Below are positions 25,785-39,900 of a stretch of DNA of 64,000 nucleotides, one piece after another. The notes under the pieces were generated by a model. The model saw only the letters and a list, made by a program, of their open reading frames with translations, searched no databases and was not told the DNA's origin. Positions within the stretch are counted from its first letter, which is position 1. Each line of letters starts with the position of its first letter. The position numbers and the translations under genes were made by a program. The stretch is from Stenopsyche tienmushanensis (taxonomy: Eukaryota > Arthropoda > Insecta > Trichoptera > Stenopsychidae): positions 372,001 through 436,000 of the forward strand of contig WACJ01000047.1 in NCBI GenBank assembly GCA_008973525.1, given 5' to 3'.

Positions 25785-26460
25785 TTTTCGGTTGACGAAA
25801 TTTGTATGTTTTTATAATAACTTTGTATTTAATCTGTCCAATTGTGAGCAATAAACTTTTGTATTGATAGTTTCTTCTAGTTCTAGAAAGTCAAAGTGTA
25901 TTATCCCACCACAATCCCACCATATGCTCAAGAGGACCTTTTTTGTAGTCAAAGAAGGTTTAGGAGTTGGTACAACCGGTTGATTGAATTAAAGTCACTG
26001 CTTAATTCTTTTAACATTGTCGTATAATATCTATTGTTCATCACAAGTTATAATCCGATGTAGAAATTGCTCGTTAAGGTGTCGGACAATTGGTGAGGAA
26101 TCCAAAAGCCCTCTCGCGTGCAAGTGTCTTTGCACTATTAACCAAGTAACTCCAAGTCTTGACGTTATTTCCGTCACACTTACTTTTGGATCTGAATCAA
26201 ATTTGGATCGAATTCAGTAAATCTCCCACTTCGGTGGTCATCAACTAAGCTAAAATTGTCACTTGAGAATCTTTGAAACCATAGTTGATACATGTTGACT
26301 TTAAGAATTTTGCCTTAAGCACCACAAATTTTCTTAGATGCCTGTGTTGCGTTACAACCCATTTTAAAGTGGAAGAGCATAAGATGACGGATATGTTCTT
26401 CTGACGGCTGTGTGTCTGATATGGTGTAGATAACGAGTTTACTTTTATCTGTTGGTGAAT
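25785..26460 (-). pseudogene. Mariner transposase pseudogene, N-terminal two thirds, multiple frameshifts
   Basis: Translated on the minus strand across frames, the order is: EEHIRHLMLFHFKMGCNATQ and ASKKICGA (N-terminal helix-turn-helix), then LWFQRFSSDNFSLVDDHRSG, FTEFDP, VSVTEITSRLGVTW and RHLHARGL. Next come FLHRIITCDEQ (first catalytic Asp kept) and ILYDNVKR, then NQPVVPTPKPSLTTKKVLLS, IWWDCGGIIHFDFL, ETINTKVYCSQLDRLNTKLL and FVNRK. The part that should carry the second and third catalytic Asp residues is not recognisable after 25785. Stops occur after ICGA and after TCDEQ. The product cannot be functional. The WWD and TCDE wording shows it belongs to mariner rather than Tc1. Confidence 0.85.
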
Positions 26461-26589
26461 AAATGAGGTTTAGAGTCTACTCAATAAGATACCACCAAAA
26501 GCACAATCTCTCTAGTCGACGTGTCAGCGATAACTGATATGTAACAACACATTCTCAAAATAATTGATTACTTATGGGTCTCCCTAATA
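25785..26589 (-). mobile_element. Second mariner element, 3'-truncated, 5' terminal repeat preserved
   Basis: On the minus strand the element begins at 26587 with TTAGGGAGACCCATAAGTAA, a mariner-type terminal repeat. It is preceded by TA (26588-26589), the expected target duplication. About 120 bp of leader follows, then a broken transposase to about 25785. No matching 3' terminal repeat was found to the left, so that end is lost or too decayed. The terminal repeat and protein wording differ from the 8890-9845 element, so this is a separate mariner lineage and an independent insertion. Confidence 0.85.
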
Positions 26590-29500
26590 TTTTTTAAATC
26601 AATAACACAAAATACTATAAAACTGACAGTGGCGGTATTACTTACTCACTGCGGTTTAATCAAATTCTAGCATATAATTAATGCGAAATAATATTGTTTT
26701 AATAAATCTATCTATTTAAAATAGACAGAATTTCAGATAGAATTATTTTAAGTTCAGTTCAGCAAGACAAAATCTATTCTGAACTCCAATTTTTATGACA
26801 AAATTATAATAGATTCTCGTATTTCTATTTCATTCCTCGTACAATTCATACATTAGTTTTATATCGAATAAGATCTATGTAGAAATTGAAGAATGTTCTC
26901 ACGACTAAGCCTGATTATATAATATATAAATCACTATAAGAATACAATAAATCCATATTCTTCATATTTTAAATTAAATTAAATGAGATTTATCGAAGAA
27001 ACCCATTTTTATATTGATGCATAGTGTGATATCTAAAAATAATATGAAGAACTTCAAATTAAATTTCAGAGTATAAATTGTGGCAAAAGATAGTAATATG
27101 ATTTTCATCAAAATGCTTCATATAAATATACAAATAAAAGGCTTTCGAAAGAAATTTTCACCTTATTGCAATTTTAATTAAAGCTAGGTATTCGAAAAAT
27201 AGCCCTGAACTCATTCAAATATCTACCCGTGATGTTGGAAACTATGAAAAGTTTAATAAAGCGGTTTTTTTAGTGTAGAAAAATACTTCAACAGCGACGG
27301 AAATTTAATTTCGATCAAATAACGTTCTGCTCTACTAAAACGAAATTATTGAAGAAACTTTTATACGGCAAAATATTATATATACGGAAAGCAAAAATGT
27401 CGAATGCAAACTAGATGAGCGAAAGCTTCGAATTCCAATCAAGTTGAACAGGATCGTAACATTCTTGATCGTAAAATTTTTATTATATCCAAGTAAATTT
27501 TATAGTATCTGTATAAGAATATAACCTTAATTTAATATCAATTTTTCAAAGATTTTGTTCAATTTTCATAGGTCATGCTATAAAAAAAAGCAAAAAAATG
27601 ACATATTTATGCGCCAAAATTGTTGTTTTGAGCTTTATATTTATAAATTGTATTATTGCCGGGTATATTTGTAAATCAAGACTATCGCGACATGCCAAAG
27701 CCCAGTACGTAAAGCTTTTATGTGTATAAAAAAGTATTCGGTATAAACTTTATCATTTACTTGGATAAAGAGCTGACTTTTGGTAATCCACACATGACTA
27801 CCTAAAACATATATTCACACCCTTTGAAACCGCAAAAATACATAAAAATGCGAATGAAATATTTTTTGCAAGCGGGCAGAAATTAACATTTTAGCAACCC
27901 TTCGGTTCGAGCGTCTTATGGTAAACATGGCGATTAAACGGCGAAATAAATGAAGGAAAACGATCAGCATTCGCTGAATAAGAGAATTAAAATTTCATTA
28001 CAATGATTAAGCCTTTCTTTACTTCGACTCGTATATAAATATTTCAAATAATTATTCGCTATTGACATTAAGCGTTTCCCATTGTTGGGATTACAATAAA
28101 TAATTCAAGCAAATGTTTTGTGAATAATTTACGAAAATACGCCTCCCTCGGAACACCCTTAGTTCTAGGAGATTAATTGAAGGAATCTAAACAAGGTATT
28201 TAAGCGCATGATAGTAAATATACACCCACACTAAATACAATCAAAATTACTTGCTTATTTCAAAGCAATATATGAAAGTTAAAAAGGATGAATCAAACGA
28301 TTTTAACAATGTTTTAAGTGCTTTCATTTGATCGAGCTTTAATAATTCAAGCATAAAGCTTGTCTTTTGGCAATCAAATTATTGTCTATTTTGTGCTGCT
28401 TCAGAACTGTTGGATATCATAAATGACGAATTTAATATCAGTCATATTTATAGCTACAACAAATAAATTATGTGGGTTACGACACTTCTCCACAGCACAA
28501 ATACATTTTTCATCCTTCCAAAATTACTACATTATGGCGTTAAGACAGGGATCAAGATTTTCTGATAATTTGGAAACAAAGTTATAAGCTTAATATTCCA
28601 ATACACAATCACAAAAATTTTATCATAGAACTAAGAACTCTAGAGAGGTTCTTAGAAGCAAGTCAGCCTTTTTTCTTTCAAAGTCATTTGTGATCATCTT
28701 GAGAAAATATATGTTTATTGTTTCAGATACATGTGTCCACAATGCGCTTTAAACGGATAAAATCTTTGAAATTGCCGTATCCAAAAGCCTCCCCCATAAT
28801 ATATTCATATCTTCAGTATCTCGTCTACGCATTTAGAAAGATATTAGATGATGCTGCAATATCGCTCCGACTATACAGTATCGATGTATCAAAAGGCAAA
28901 CCGTAACCTTTTTAAGTCCCTAGGGATACGCAGGGTAAAGAAGAAGTTTCTACGCTCCGATAAATTTCAATTTAAGTGATTTATTCCGGAAAGTTCTTTT
29001 AAAGCGATATAATGAACTGGCTATGTACTTTTCTTTAACAAAGAGCCAAAAGTCCACGCCCGTTATTTATTCAAGAGGAAGGATATTCGGCTGCCCGATC
29101 CGGATTTATTAACATCCATTTACCATAAACAGGGAAACATTTTTTTTCCTTAGTGCACGCATTCCTGCGTTATTGCCCGAGAATGAAATATTTTTTTCGG
29201 AAAGACGTTAAGAGGATCAATCCACATATACATACATCATCAAAGTTTTATTTACCTTTTTCCCCGTTCGAAATGGGTAGGACGCAGGGAAGAGTATTTT
29301 CTTTCTTATTTCGATATAAATACAATATACTTTTTCGGATGGGTCTTATAATATAACGGCTTTGCCGTGGTATTGGATTCGGGTAGATGGGTAAATCAAA
29401 TAATTTCCCTGCGGTTTTCCCTTTTCAACAACGCTCAATGTCAACATGATTGATACAGCATCCGAAATTGTAACTTAAGCCCATCACAAACCGTTGTGTT

Positions 29501-30380
29501 TATTTTTAATGTCAAATATTGAAATTAGAGAATAAGTTGACATGGCGTTTATATTGGTTATTAATAGAACATTTATTTCATGAGTTTTGATATATAACGC
29601 TCACAATTAATATTAAGAAACTTCTATACAAAACAAAAAGTTCACTTGAACTTCTGAAATTTAGTCATAATAATATAGGAGACTCACACTATTAAATTAA
29701 GATACAAATGAACGAACTTTAATTAATTTTAAGATTGAGCTTTCGTCAAATCCGCACTTCAAAAACTATCCGCGTTTTTATAAAATTCATATTTTAATCG
29801 AGAAACTTTACAGGAAATAAGACGTCAATGTTGACTTCAACTTTTAATTGAACAGTCAATACCAGTACGATGGAGTTTAGTATAAAATAAGTATAGAAAA
29901 ACAGCCATAGAATATTTTTAAAAATAAAATCAAATTATGTACAAATTCAAGCAATTTATGATGCAAATATTTAGATTTAGGATAAAAATCAAATTTAATC
30001 GGATCGTGTAATAATGACAATAGTATATCACAAATAAATGCTCACCAGATAATGAATTACTAATTTCATTCCATTTTGATTACGAAACTACTTTAGTCTT
30101 ATATTTGGGTAATTCTAAGAGGTTAATTCTGAAGATGTTGACCATTTAATTGCATGGCATAATGATATTCACTCGTAGTATTATCGGATGGCAAAATATT
30201 GAGTTTGGAACATTCAGTGGTCATATCAATACGAGGATTTACTTAGATCATGATTTGAACCACAGTGACCGCTGAAGATTTGAAAATTTACCAAGCTAAG
30301 ACATTTTAAGCTCAAAAGAAGATTTCAATAAGAAACAAAAGGTTCTCTCTCTGTTTTAAGCTTTGATTCATACGGTGTTT
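26590..30380. other. Non-coding stretch, nothing recognised
   Basis: Very AT-rich DNA with short chance frames. No motif, repeat or RNA gene was recognised. Confidence 0.5.
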
Positions 30381-30900
30381 GTTAGCGAATCAAAAACTTT
30401 GACACGACGATGAAGACGAAGTTTAGTAAAGTGCACAAAGGAATATTCCTGCTTTGTTGATAAGTCAGGTTACACTTTATGCCAAAGCATTTCATGTTTG
30501 TCATGAGAATTTCGCCAAAACGTTGCGATATAACACAAAACCAGCATACTCTGTTTATATGCAGTGTTTGCAGCTTTTGCTTCAAAGTTGTCGACCGCAG
30601 CAAAATGCGCCAAGAGCGTTTCCTGTCGCCAACGAACAATGTAAACCGCATTTAGAAAGGCGTTCTGGAAAATAAACACAAGTGTGGCTCCTGCGGTACA
30701 CAAACTATGACAGGACACGAAGCTTCTGTCTGAACTACTTGTTGGTGATGTTTAGTTTGCAAGCTCTCACAAATACCCCAACAGCGGCCCAATAGCTTGC
30801 TGCATCATAAAAGAAGACGTCGACGAGTGGCAAAGCAAGCAATATCTTAAGAAGCATTTAAAAGCAACGTCCACTCTATTTATTCAGGCTAAAAGCTCAT
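30381..30900. other. GC-richer island with overlapping open frames on both strands, unrecognised
   Basis: Open frames of 73-89 codons overlap here on both strands (for example 30382-30651 and 30470-30718 minus, 30454-30675 plus). That frames are open in several registers at once suggests a stop-poor patch of GC-richer DNA rather than a gene. No protein family is recognisable in any frame. Confidence 0.4.
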
Positions 30901-33900
30901 AATAACAATGATCGCCAAAATGAAAATGAAGAAAAACACAATTTACGACCTCATAAGATTAGTTCAAGCAAACGAAAACTTCGAAAAAGATGACGTAACG
31001 ATGGAATAACAACGCATTTACTCAACCAATACGACCGATCAAGCCTAATAAATATTCAAGCAGATCTAAAATAAACAGTTTGGTATAGTTATGCTTCAGA
31101 ATCAACATTTACTAATTGATCAATTTAAAACCAATATTTACATCATGAATAAATCCACAAAATGTTTCAGACACTACGCCATCATTACGTATTATACATT
31201 TATGCATGGATCCTTTTAAAAGAAAAGTCTTAAACTACAATGACCCTTGAGATAAATGTACACCTTTTAACTGCAAAGTATTAAAACGAAATAGAAAAGG
31301 ACACGTGAAATTTTAACAGAGGCCGTCACCATTTTGTTACAATTGAATTAAGATACGCACCAAAGAGAGATCGTATAAATAAATAAATTAAATTAACGGG
31401 GTGTAACATTCTTTTACGCTTAAAATATACCATTGTTTATATGTGGACCAAATGTTAGTATAGTGGTTCATATCATGAACTGGATTGTGGAAAATCAAAT
31501 TACCGTACCAAAAAATTTGGAAGATAGGAAGTATTAATATATTCGAGAGTTCGATTTAATTTATCTTTGATTTCCTTGATCTGAAAGAGTAAATACACAG
31601 TAAACACAATACGAATTCATCACATTAAAATGATTTGAATGATTAAGGCATTTTAATAAAGTGGATCATGTCGCTTATAGACGATATGCATGTAATGGCA
31701 GCCTAATATTGCGATAATATATTAACCATTTTGTTGTTTTTAAACATAAATATGGTGTTGTATTTAGGTTAAACTCCTTCAATAGTTTTAGGATTGATTC
31801 GTTTAAAGTTCGTCGAGGAGCATTTTCCAACGACGATAAATTATCTCTTGATCCACATTCCATCGTGTGGATTTCAGCATTTGTAACAAGGTGTCAGACA
31901 ACAGCGTTATCAGGTTGATAACTAACATTTTCCATTTTCCGATGTCACGTCAGCCCCGACAACAATATATTATGACATGAAAAGGGACAAAATCTCGGAG
32001 CGATACTAATACAGGCGCAATTCTACATTTACGACTATAATTCCGGAAACGTGAGAGCAATGTAGCTCTTCGTTACATTGTTCAATTTCCGCAAAATATG
32101 ATAGTCGCACACGTGAAAATATATCTGGGAGTCAAAGATTTGAAAGATTTACGCTTTTAGCGCGAAGAGGTAATGGACTGATTTATTAGCAACACTTGCT
32201 TACGTATGGGATTAAACATTTCATTGCGAATTTATATTCGTACCAGCATATAATCTTATGAAAATTTGAAGTTAATAATGCGATTTCTATTCCGAAGGTA
32301 CTTTCAAAAGAATCCTTTGTATAACGAAATCACAACTCAAAAATCTCCAATACGTTTAGATTTGTCAAAAAAAATTTTCAAAGGATATTCGAGACACGTC
32401 TTTAGAAAGACCACATTGATAGAATTTATATTTTCAAGGCGTTCGATTCTAATAAAATCGCATTATGCTATATTGTGTATAATTTATACTTAAAATTGCT
32501 TGCATAAAATATTTACGATGGATATAAAACTATTCTCAGAATCGATCTTAAATTATATGTTTCGAATATTATACCAAGAAAAAGTATCATTTTTGCTGCA
32601 TTAAAAGCTATTTAGCCGAGTGCAACCGATAAAAGTTTCATCCACTATATTCGCTTTTGAAGTAAAAGCTTGATTCTTGATGGAATATAAATTCGAAAAT
32701 AATGCACTTCTCGAAAACAGCAATGGAAAAATCGAATAATGCTTTACCTTTCCCATTATTTTTTATCCGCACAAATTGCATTTGCTACTTGCTTGCTCCA
32801 GGACATTAAGCTCGTGCAATTGTACGTAATGCATTCGACGCTAACATAGTACTTCGAAAGTCCCATACTGATGCTTTTTACTTCGCTACCATTAAACAAA
32901 ATGAAGTTATCGCAATGTAACATAAATTTTCAGTAAATTCAGCATAGTCATCCTCCGAGAGACTTTGCATCGATAAAAAAGGATATTTACGTCAGGGTAT
33001 TTTTACGGGTACGTTTTGAATAAATACGCAAGCAAGCCCCGTCTCTTTCGGAAATATACAAATAGCGGTTTATTTGAGAGGGTTGTTTTGAGCTTAATCA
33101 AGGCTCCAGTTGGTATTTACTTAAGCGGCCTCTCGGTCGACTGGAATTCTGACCGATGCCACAGTGTAAGTTTAATCCCTTAGGCTTAATGTAAGCATTT
33201 AAATGAAGGTTATTTCGACAATCGTGTAAAGCTAGTTCGGCAGAACCGAACGAGAACTGAAATTAGTGGTGTCTCAACACGGGCTCTACGTATTTACCGT
33301 ACCCTTTCATAAGGACTACGAATATGAATAAACAAACATACTTGTGAGAACTTTCGTGATCAAATTACTTGAAAATTAGCAAACTTTCGTCCCTTGGTGG
33401 ATGTTTGCATGTAATTTAATAGTATTTATATCTTTCAATTTTGATTTTAAAAGTTTTAGGGTTGTAAAGTTGTAAAATTATGAAATTTTGCCGCGAAACA
33501 TAGATGGCAGCACGTGCTATGTAAATACAAACAACAAACAATTTTTAAACTTTCCGGGATTAAAAAAATATGTATTCATTTCTCGTTGCCTTTCATATAT
33601 ATTATTCTTAAATTGGGATAAAATTAAGATAAAATAATCAAGGCGATTGATGATTTAGCATTGCTTGTATCCACTTTTCTATATTGCATACAACAACTAA
33701 TTTCAAATACCCATTATAAATTAAAATATTGTGGGTGATATAATTACTGTGATCTTTTATAATACGCATTGGATTATTACATCATTATCATTTTGAAGAA
33801 ATCAAATGCTACGAGAATTTACACACATATTATGGTAATAATATATCCTGTATGATCCCGAAGCATTTATAAAACCGGAGCATAGCTGAAACTTTTATAA

Positions 33901-36900
33901 TAAATTTTCTATGAATTTGTTCCGTACATTTTTCCATAACCATATCCAAAAACTTCTTATGAATTCTGTACCACGCATGCAATTCAAAAGAACTCCAAAC
34001 AAGAACATTTCCATTTTTTTTATTAATATTACATAAAAATACTAAATTATATGTAGTTGGATGATTTATAGAAGATAAGTGTACTTTGATTCTAAAACCA
34101 TAATTTAGCTCGTTGAATATTTTGTTTGGATAAAAATTCAGCATAATTTTGCAGAGTGTGATTTTTAATAAATTATTACAATAAATAAAATATATGACCA
34201 AAAAAATCTTCACTTAATTTCATGGGATAATAAAAACAACAGATCGCTGCTTATTCAATTTCCACAGCGTCTATTATTCGCCTTACTCATATAATTTGAG
34301 ATACCATCAAATTCATGTGTTTTCTCAGAATATTAGTTGGAAGAAGAGCACTTTCTGCTGCGAATCAGAGCTACGAGAGTCAAATTTAGGGTTTATGGCA
34401 CAATATCACTGCAATCGTCCTCTGGAGAATAAAACTTCCGCGAAAATAGAACCTTCATCATGCGAGAGAACCCTATTTATTCAAACACAAAAATCTGTAC
34501 CATCCAACCGTACGGGCGCCCTTGGGCGAAATTTTTATCAGCTATGTTTGCTTTTCATTTCGGGTATGACAAAACGAAGAGAGGATTTAAAAATATACTT
34601 TTTCAACCGTGTTCCCTAATATTTATTTTGCCCTCATATCTACCAGGTACAAACGTTATTTATTAACTTTATAACATATATTACGCAACGGATCACAAAC
34701 AGCCCGGCCTAAAGGTCACCCTCTCGCATAAAGCACATAATCCTTCAGAAATAAAGCAGATTTAAAAAATATCCTCCCCCGGAGCTCACATCTTAATGCC
34801 TCAATGTAAAAATAAAACTGCTCGCCTATAAAGAACATTAACAACATAAAAATGTATCCCATAATTTAAAACCTGCACCTGGTATCCCGCTGGATGAGAA
34901 TTACTACGCGCGCTTTCTCCGAAATAAAACGCAAGAAGCGGGAAGAAATGTTGTCAACGCGACACGCGAAAAAATAATGTCGAAAATAAACTGGGACTTC
35001 CAGGATGAACCGTCGCGAATGAAAATATTATTCCTGTGGCACCTGGAGGACACAACTTCATGAATCATATATGTCCACGGGAATACGGCCGTAATGGGAA
35101 ATGCCGCCGGAAAATATTACAAGACGTCTAATAAAACGCTAAGATGTGGAACTATAGAACACAACTCTGTTTCGCTATTAATATATACAGCGAGCCTTCT
35201 TTGTACAATCCGAAAACTGAACTCAAATTTATGACCAAAGTCCTGAATTGAATTTCGGCCGACACAACTTTCAGCGAACGATATGGCGAAACAAACAACT
35301 AAGTTATGTTTCTTGGTTCGTGGATCACATATTGAAACTGAGATGAAAAATGGTCAAAATCCATTTATTTAGAACTTAAATGTATATTATTCACTAATAC
35401 AACAATGTGAAAATTTCTATCGAATGATTTGTTAATTTCGCACAGATTTAAATTCACAAAGAACGACATTGATTTTGAATAATTACGCCGGAATAAATAA
35501 TTAATATGGTGACATATTACTTTGAAAACGACAATGTATTATCGAAACACAAAGGATATTTTATCAAATGTCAATAATGCGCCTTCTGCTACACAATCAT
35601 TAGCGCATTGATCCGGAAATTTGAATAAACTATGACATATTGGCATATTCAAATAATCCGATTCTTACACTCAGATTCAAATATTATCAAGATTTTAATA
35701 TTAAAGAATGATTGAAAAATATATCCTTAAAGAATTCAATTGATTCAAAGATTATATCCAATAACACAACAACAGTACAATAATTACCACAAATTATTTA
35801 GATCTTCATTTCTTAAAGAATTTATGGATGACTGACGAACCCCATTTCGTATTGTATTTCAATCTACAAAGCAAACATAACCGACCTTTGCACTTGGAAT
35901 AAACTACGATATGTTTTATTATTTGTACAAAAATAATAATCGGATCGTATTTTTACGAGAATGAATGTATTTGATATCAAATTTTGATTTTGACGCATTT
36001 TATCATACAAAATCTTGGTAAAAAGGTCTTATTTTAACAAGATACAACCAAGGTATTCAAAATTCAAATCGTTACATTATATTTTTGCGACTCTGAAGAT
36101 TGCTTCAAAAATACCATATATTAAATTATTACAAAAATCAATAAATTAAATAAAATACCTAATATACTCTTAATAAACATTCTACATAATAAAATACTAT
36201 TTTTTTATTCATAAACCCCAATATTTTAATTTTATTCCATACAAACATTTTTTTAAGAAATACGCAAAAAATGGCTTGAAGTTGGTGGGAACTTTTATGA
36301 AAAAATCTTGGAGCCCAAAGGGTTAAAGAAATGGTTTACATTAATAAATTACAGGCATTATTTAAATTTTAAAATAACACTCGAGCTGAAGTATTGGGAA
36401 TATAAGTAACAACATTGACGTCAGAAATGAAGTATTTTTTTTAAAGTATCCGATGCTCAAATGAAATTATTTTAATATTTAAAGTAAAAATCATCAATTT
36501 ACAAAATTGATCCAAGCTGAAGCTTATATTAATAGAAGCTTCAGCAATGGAAAATTATTAAAGATGAAATTGGGTCGATCTTCAAAAGTGATAAAACGTA
36601 ATGAAATCATTCTTACGGGTATATCAAAGAGGAGTTTTTCCATTTTAGAAAAGAATTGGGAATTCTATCTGACAATAGTCCAATCGAAGAGCACATTCCA
36701 AAAGTTTCCAGAAAAGTCAACGAGGTTATCGGTCGTTGGGTGGAACTTCAAAAACAAAAAAACTGCACAATAGCAAAGTTTGCATTCTTTCGTCCAGCTG
36801 TAAATCTACAATGCCGTCCATTGATATGGAAATCTTGATACGGAGTTTGATATATTCAGTACTTCTTCAGCACCGCAAGGCATAGAGCAGCCACAACTTT

Positions 36901-39900
36901 CTTCTTTTATCTATATTATTACAGATATATTTATATTTTTCAGTTAATCAAAGACGACTGATAATGGTATACATTTAAGAATAAAAAATCTCAAATTAGG
37001 CTAATTTTATTAAATATACACAGCCATAAACAATAAATAGGCAATATATTATGACAAATGTATATTGTTACAACAAATCGTTTTTGTGTTCCATGGCATT
37101 AAATATTTATATCTATAACTATTTTAAGCTTTTTGCACAAACTGCGCGAAAAAATTAACTTTATCAATGCCAAAATTTAATTTGAAGCTTCGTTAGTCGA
37201 TTCAATACAAAATTGCGCTTTTTAAAACGTGATATTCACATGAGTTTAAATTCAAAAGACAAAATTCATGTTTGCATATCTACTTTTGACCCTTTTGCTC
37301 GCGTAAGCAAATTGTGAATTAACAGACTGAGCACACATATATACAATGTAGCTAACAAAGGCGTTGTTTATTCAAGGATTTAATTTTAGACTGCGTTAGA
37401 TAACCCGCAAAAAAAGTTTAATTAAAAATAAAATTTGCCATGAAATGCAACGACCGACGTATTGAGAATGTCAAACACAATTAGTCTCCATTCTTTATTT
37501 AGTTAGGATACATAAACAAGACAATAAAGAGCACCGTGCAAGAATTTTGCATTGTATATCTTAATGCAATTTCATAACAACTTTGTAACAATTCCGCAAA
37601 GTCCGCAATCGATCGATGTCTGCAGCTTTCAAGACGCTCAATGGAATTTATGAAGCAAGGAAAAATAATAAAAATGCACGCTGAACTGCAACAACGCAAA
37701 CTTTCAATAAAAACGCTGCAACAAAGGATGCAGCATTATATGAAAAATCTTAAGAGTCGCTTTCACGTGCCGGTCTTTTGAATTTCCCAGACAGTTAATA
37801 TCACAATAAAGCATCTCAGCAGTGCATTTGCAAGTTAATGTATCATCCGTAGCTTGATACATATGGATTCATCCGCATTAAGTGAAAATTGCCATGAGGT
37901 TCTTCTTTGCTGCAATAAAAAGGAGGGTTGTTTAACTGCAGAATTGTACGGGGACGGGATCGTTCTTTAGGGAATGAAAACCAACCATCCCATTCGGTGG
38001 ATTGTAAATAAAGAAAAAGCAAATAGAACATCGGCAGACGATGCTGAACAAATACGAGCAAGCTAATTGCATTGTTTGTCCTTTATGCAAGTCACATCGT
38101 TCGAGTAGGAAATATCGCATAAATAGATCTACATTTGAATCATGAAAAATTACGACTTTATATGTAAATTCTGCATCGACATACTATAATAAATACACAA
38201 TAAAATTGATTTCACAAAAACTTAAATATAGATAGAATAAATATCTTTCAAATTATCATCTTATAAGATGAATTGCTTATTCCTATTTTAAATGATTTCA
38301 TCTTGAAATAAAAATACGAATTTTTTTTTATTATGATACTATGAACACATATCCCCAACTTGCTTTATATAAGCACTAAAGTGTAGCAGAATTTGATTAT
38401 GATCGCTCAAATGATATATTATAGGATTTAAATAGAACACATAAATTGATTTAATTTAATTAAAACGTATAAGCTTCGTAGAATTTCTAGCAAAAAAAAT
38501 AATCCATCCATGAAATTTCAGACATATTGATGAGGGTTCATACCAAACACGTCGCATTATATAAGAGGAAAAAATTGTTTTGGTAATATAATCAAATACA
38601 TTAAATTAAATTAAATCGCACAATGGAAGACTTTTTTCGCTTGGATGTTAACCCTTTTGAAATTATTTTCTAGGTTCTGTTCGGATTTTTATGCCCAGGA
38701 GTGAGTATAAATTTTCTCGAAACTTTCCCCATTTTTTTACGCGAGGATAAACGGTACAAATAGATTACGGTCACGACAAGCAAAAACAGGGTAACGTTTA
38801 CAACCCTTAAAGAATTTCATTGTTTTTAGCGAAAGACAAAAGCAAAACATTCGAAGCCCCTGCGCTTTTCTTTCTCTTTCTCTTTTTATATCTTTCCGCT
38901 AAGCGTTGGCCATTGTTTATACAGTCGATTGTAAAAGCGTCTCATGATATAAAAGGATTTGGATAATTCAAACTCTGATTTAATCCCATAGCATAACAAC
39001 ATGATTATAAAAGATCGTCAAAAATGAATTGTCAAAAAATAAATAAACGAAAATGTTAACATCCTGAGAGGACGGGGATTTCTGTTTGAGTTTGTACTTC
39101 GGCACTTTTGGGGGGCTTAAAAATGAATTAAATCTAAAATCAAGGGTCATTGATAAGGGACTCGATTCAATGTCTTTAAATAAGTGACCATTTATCAAGC
39201 ACAGAAAAACAAGCATGATTCGAGAAGAGAAATGGTGCGATAGGGGTAACAATGGTATGGTTGTGGAAAGGTCGCCGTATCTGAGAGATGTAATTTGTAC
39301 ACTTCTCACGTAACACTCATACAGAAAAGACGGCGGTTCTTGAGCTAAATTCAACAGCATAAAATTAGAGTTAAAGGGTTGCATTAACATTTCAGACCGA
39401 CAAAAAATTCACATGGAGAAGCATAAAAATGAAGTCGAAATTCAGAAAATACACCACCGATCTTCTTCCATGGCCGTACATTAAATTCAATGCCCCGAAA
39501 AATATTCGGGCTGATCTAAACCTATTACGTAGCAACGTATGAAATAAATACACTCTCCTTTAAATATGTAAATAGCGCACGAATTTAAATCTGCAAAAAT
39601 ATTACTTCTACACACGTAACGTGTGCTACATATGACATGCGAAAATATTCGGAACGAAGACAACCTGAGGTCACAGTTCGAATCGATCGCCATATAAAAG
39701 TGAAAATTTCATTTGCTCCATGCTCCCGAAGTCGTTTTCTCAACAAATTACTAAAACATTGATATTGGCTTTCCGACGATGCATGCCGATGCAACCCCCC
39801 GTATGAGGGTTCAATTCCCAAGGGTGATTCCCTTATCGTCGAGATTTGGATTCCATAAGTTTATTCGACTGCATTCGCTGCTAGTGAGCCAACAAACTTC

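Noticed and set aside
30382..30718. Overlapping open frames on both strands
   Set aside because: Simultaneous openness in several frames points to a stop-poor GC-richer patch, not a gene.
33830..34213. 127-codon minus-strand open frame
   Set aside because: Hydrophobic, AT-rich chance-like translation with no recognisable domain or splice context.
34296..34619. 107-codon plus-strand open frame
   Set aside because: No domain, and another frame is open across the same bases.
36507..36838. Two overlapping plus-strand frames, one reading SDNSPIEEHIPKVSRKVNE
   Set aside because: Protein-like wording but no family recognised and no support from neighbours.
38980..39390. 136-codon minus-strand open frame, the longest in the window
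   Set aside because: No motif and ordinary composition. By my rough estimate of stop frequency at about two-thirds A+T, a frame near this length is expected about once or less in 64 kb by chance.
39795..39830. GGGTTCAATTCCC string resembling a tRNA B box
   Set aside because: No A box or cloverleaf at the right distance.
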